Positions 60,779 through 64,000 of a stretch of DNA of 64,000 nt are shown piece after piece (position 1 is the first letter of the stretch; every line of letters begins with the position of its first letter). The position numbers and the translations under genes were made by a program. This stretch comes from Sipunculus nudus (lineage: Eukaryota > Annelida > Sipuncula > Golfingiida > Sipunculidae). The notes below the pieces were generated by a model. That model worked only from the letters and a program-made list of their open reading frames with translations. It did not search any database and had not been told where the DNA came from. The stretch is taken from positions 45,488,456 through 45,552,455 of the forward strand of contig CM049318.1 in NCBI GenBank assembly GCA_026874595.1. The letters are read 5' to 3'.

Positions 60779-63700
60779 GTGTGTGTCACAAGATGGTCAC
60801 TGTCACAAGATTGTCACATACATGGCATAGACTTTCCCAAGCAAATTTACAAGCAATTATTAAAGGTATGTGTCACAAGATTGTCACAAACATGGCATAG
60901 ACTTTCCGAAGCAAATTTACAAGCAAGTATAAAGGGTGTGTGTTACAAGATTGTCACTGTCACATGATTGTCACAAACATGGCATAGAATTTCCTTAGCA
61001 AATTTACAAGCAAGTATAAAAGGTGTGTGTCACAAGATTGTCCCTGTCACAAGATTGTCACAAACATGGAACTGACTGTCCAAAGCAAATTTACAAGCAA
61101 GCATAAAGGGTGTGTGTTACAAGATTGTCACTGTCACAAACATGTCGCAAACTTGGCAGAGACCTTCCCAAGCAAATTTACAAGCAAATATAAATGGTGT
61201 GTGTCACAAGATTGTCACTGTCACAAGATTGTCATAAACATGGCATAAACTGTCCCAAGCAAATTTACAAGCAAGTATAAAGGGAGTGTGTCACAAGATT
61301 GTCACTGTCACAAGATTGTCACAAACATTGCACAGACTGTCCCAAGCAAATTTAGAAGAAAACATAAAGGGTGTGTGTCACAAGATTGTCACTGTCACAA
61401 ACAGGTCGCAAACATGGCACAGACTTTCCCAAGCAAATTAACAAGCAAGTATAAAAGGTGTGTGTCACAAGATTGTCACTGTCACAAGATTGTCACAAAC
61501 ATGGCATAGACTTTCCCAAGCAAATGTACAAGCAAGTGTAAAGGGTGTGTGTCACAAGATTGTCACTGTCACAAGATTGTCACAAACATGGCATAGACTT
61601 TCCGAAGCAAATTTACAAGCAAGTATAAAGGGTGTGTGTCACAAGATAGTCACTGTCACAAGATTGTCACAAACATGGCATAGACTGTCCCAAGGAAATT
61701 TACAAGCAAGTATAAAGGGAGTGTGTTACAAGATTGTCACTGTCACAAGATTGTCACAAACATTGCACAAACTGTCCCAAGCAAATTTACAAGCAAGCAT
61801 AAAGGGTGTGTGTCACAAGATTGTCACTGTCACAAACATGTCGCAAACATGGCACAGACTTTCCCAAGCACATTAACAAGCAAGTATAAAGGGTGTGTGT
61901 CACAAGATTGTCACTGTCACAAGATTGTCACAAACATGGCATAGACTTTCCCAAGCAAATTTACAAGCATGTATTAAAGGTGTGTGTCACAAGATTGTCA
62001 TAAACATGGCATAGACTTTCCCAAGCAAATTAACAAGCAAGTATAAAGGGTGTGTGTCACAAGACTGTCACTGTCACAAGATTGTCACAAACATGGCATA
62101 GACTTTCCCAAGCAAATTTACAAGCAAGTATAAAGGGTGTGTGTCACAAGATTTTCACTGTCACAAGATTGTCAAAAACATGGCATAGGCTTTCCCAAGC
62201 AAATTAACAAGCAAGTATAAAGGGTGTGTGTCATAAGATTGTCACTGTCACAAGATTGTCACAAACATGGCATAGACTTTCCCAAGCAATTTTACAAGCA
62301 AGTGTTAAGGGTGTGTGTCACAAGATTGACACTGTCACAAGATTGTTTCAAACCTTGCACAGACTTTCCCAAGCAAATTTACAAGCAAATATAAATGGTG
62401 TGTGTCACAAGATAGTCACTGTCACAAGATTGTCACAAACATGGCATAGACTTTCCCAAGCAATTTTACAAGCAAGTGTAAAGGGTGTGTGTCACAAGAT
62501 TGTCATTGTCACAGGATTGTCACAAACATGGCATAGACTTTCCCAAGCAAATTTACAAGCAAGTATAAAAGGTGTGTGTCACAAGATTGTCACTGTCACA
62601 AGATTGTCACAAACATGGAACTGACCGTCCCAAGCAGTTTTACAAGCTAGTGTAAAGGGTGTGTGTCACAAGATTGTCATTGTCACAGGATTGTCACAAA
62701 CATGGCATAGACTTTCCTAAGCAAATTTACGAGCAAGTATAAAAGGTGTGTGTCACAATATTGTCACTGTCACAAGATTGTCACAAGATTATCACAAACA
62801 TGGAACTGACTGTCCCAAGCAAATTTATAAGCAAGCATAAAGGGTGTGTGTCACAAGATTGTCACTGTCACAAACATGTCGCAAACTTGGCAGAGACTTT
62901 CCCAAGCAAATTTATAAGCAAATATAAAGATTGTGTGTCACAAGATTGTCACTGTCAAAAGATTGTTTCAAACCTTGCACAGTCTTTCCCATGCAAATTT
63001 ACAAGCAAATATAAATGATGTGTCACAAGATTGTCACTGTCACAAGATTGTCACAAACATGGCATAGACTGTCCCAAGCAAATTTACAAGCAAGTATAAA
63101 GGGATTGTGTCACAAGATTGTCACTGTCACAAGATTGTCACAAACATTGCACAGACTGTCCCAAGCAAATTTAGAAGCAAGCATAAAGGGTGTGTGTCAC
63201 AAGATTGTCACTGTCACAAACATGTCGCAAACATGGCACAGACTTTCCTAAGCAAATTAACAAGCAAGTATAAAGGGTGTGTGTCATAAGATTGTCACTG
63301 TCACAAGATTGTCACAAACATGGCATAGACTTTCCCAAGCAAATTTACAAGCAATTATTAAAGGTATGTGTCACAAGATTGTCACAAACATGGCATAGAC
63401 TTTCCCAAGCAAATTTACAAGCAAGTATAAAGGGTGTGTGTCACAAGATTGTCACTGTCACATGATTGTCACAAACATGGCATAGACTTTCCTAAGCAAA
63501 TTTACAAGCAAGTATAAAAGGTGTGTGTCACAAGATTGTCCCTGTCACAAGATTGTCACAAACATGGAACTGACTGTCCAAAGCAAATTTACAAGCAAGT
63601 ATAAAGGGTGTGTGTTACAAGATTGTCACTGTCACAAACATGTCGCAAACCTGGCAGAGACCTTCCCAAGCAAATTTACAAGCAAATATAAATGGTGTGT

Positions 63701-64000
63701 GTCACAAGATTGTCACTGTTACAAGATTGTCACAAACATGGCATAGACTGTCCCAAGCAAATTTACAAGCAAGTATAAAAGGAGTGTGTCACAAGATTGT
63801 CACTGTCACAAGATTGTCACAAACATTGCACAGACTTTCCCAAGCAAATTTAGAAGCAAGCATAAAGGGTGTGTGTCACAAGATTGTCACTGTCACAAAC
63901 ATGTCGCAAACATGGCACAGACTTTCCCAAGCAAATTAACAAGCAAGTATAAAGGGTGTGTGTCACAAGATTGTCACTGTCACAAGATTGTCACAAACAT
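60779..64000 (+). repeat. HOR block 27 (cut by window end), class I
   Basis: Copies 40,666-43,328 at offset 20,113; I saw single-base differences such as GATGGTCAC for GATCGTCAC at the start and TTCCTTAGC for TTCCTAAGC near 60,994. After the hybrid landmark (63,277-63,433) it contains two monomers (174 bp, about 63,441-63,615) that the upstream copy lacks, then resumes at offset 20,287 up to the edge. Confidence 0.87.

Larger units (their letters stand above)
1..64000 (+). repeat. 87-bp satellite DNA array, about 743 head-to-tail monomers
   Basis: Every part of the window can be read as diverged copies of one 87-bp unit: a GTGTGTGTCACAAG head, a doubled 17-bp GTCACAAGATTGTCACT element, ACATGGCATAGACTTTCCC, and an AAGCAAATTTACAAGC/GTATAAAGG tail. 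All copies run in the same direction; I found no inverted copy, transposon or unique spacer. Monomer types differ mainly by substitutions and recur in a set order, giving higher-order repeats. Both edges lie inside a monomer, so the array continues outside the window. Satellites of this kind are known from centromeric and heterochromatic regions of eukaryotes. The exact location and species cannot be told from sequence alone, and I do not recognise a named family. Confidence 0.98.
58336..64000 (+). repeat. Dispersed duplication, copy 2, runs off the window
   Basis: Downstream copy of 38,223-43,713 with 174 bp more. Its left edge lies inside an A monomer near 58,336; upstream sequence is unrelated in monomer order. 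The similarity still holds at the window end, so the duplicated segment is longer than seen here. Confidence 0.9.

Noticed and set aside
1-64000. CRISPR array
   Set aside because: Repeats are contiguous with no unique spacers, and the unit is 87 bp of related sequence throughout.
1-64000. CENP-B box
   Set aside because: I looked for the conserved TTCG....CGGG core and did not see it; the CpG-bearing strings present (CCGAAGC, GTCGCAAAC, TTACGAGC) do not fit.
1-64000. GT microsatellite
   Set aside because: The GTGTGTGT run is only about 8 bp and is a fixed part of each monomer.
1-64000. Transposon or retroelement insertion, tRNA or rRNA gene
   Set aside because: No stretch departs from the monomer pattern; block lengths add up exactly from monomers and small indels, which leaves no room for an insertion.
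1-64000. Bacterial or phage origin
   Set aside because: GTG-start frames might suggest it, but there are no genes at all in 64 kb and a homogeneous satellite of this size is not known from bacteria.

Overview
The whole 64 kb window is one uninterrupted array of satellite DNA. I found no gene, RNA gene, transposon or unique sequence anywhere in it. The basic unit is an 87-bp monomer (about 39% GC in the consensus form), repeated head to tail in one orientation about 743 times. Both window edges fall inside a monomer, so the real array is larger than 64 kb. A satellite of this size with nested higher-order repeats (HORs) points to a eukaryotic nuclear genome, most likely a centromeric, pericentromeric or other heterochromatic region. 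I do not recognise the satellite and cannot name the species or the chromosomal position.

Inside each monomer a 17-bp element (GTCACAAGATTGTCACT and a close copy) occurs twice, so the monomer probably arose by an internal duplication. Diverged monomer types follow each other in a fixed order and form HORs. A conserved landmark pair starts each HOR: a monomer reading GATGGTCAC...TACATGGC, followed by a 70-bp monomer that has lost one 17-bp element. I used this landmark to cut the window into 28 blocks. Interior block lengths are explained exactly as 87 x N plus a small list of indels (-17, +17, +11, -2, +/-1 and one -44).

Layout: 1-1,280 carries class II order. 1,281-10,400 is mainly class I (marked by a 98-bp monomer with an 11-bp insertion) and holds a 2.08-kb tandem duplication. 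10,400-22,260 is class II, with HORs of 19, 21 or 23 monomers. 22,260-27,110 is a mosaic with several fused or truncated monomers. 27,112-38,158 is a nearly identical tandem duplication of 5,520 bp. 38,223-43,713 is class I and reappears at 58,336-64,000. 43,700-51,500 is mainly class II. 51,500-58,300 is a mosaic related to 46,300-49,361 and to 22,300-22,900.

The many open frames on the + strand are a by-product of the unit being 29 codons long. Nearly all begin at GTG or TTG, they overlap each other, and they end within a few units. I treat none of them as genes. The biology worth following is the evolution of the array: in-register unequal exchange, two interleaved HOR classes, very recent kilobase-scale duplications, and HOR-specific motifs.
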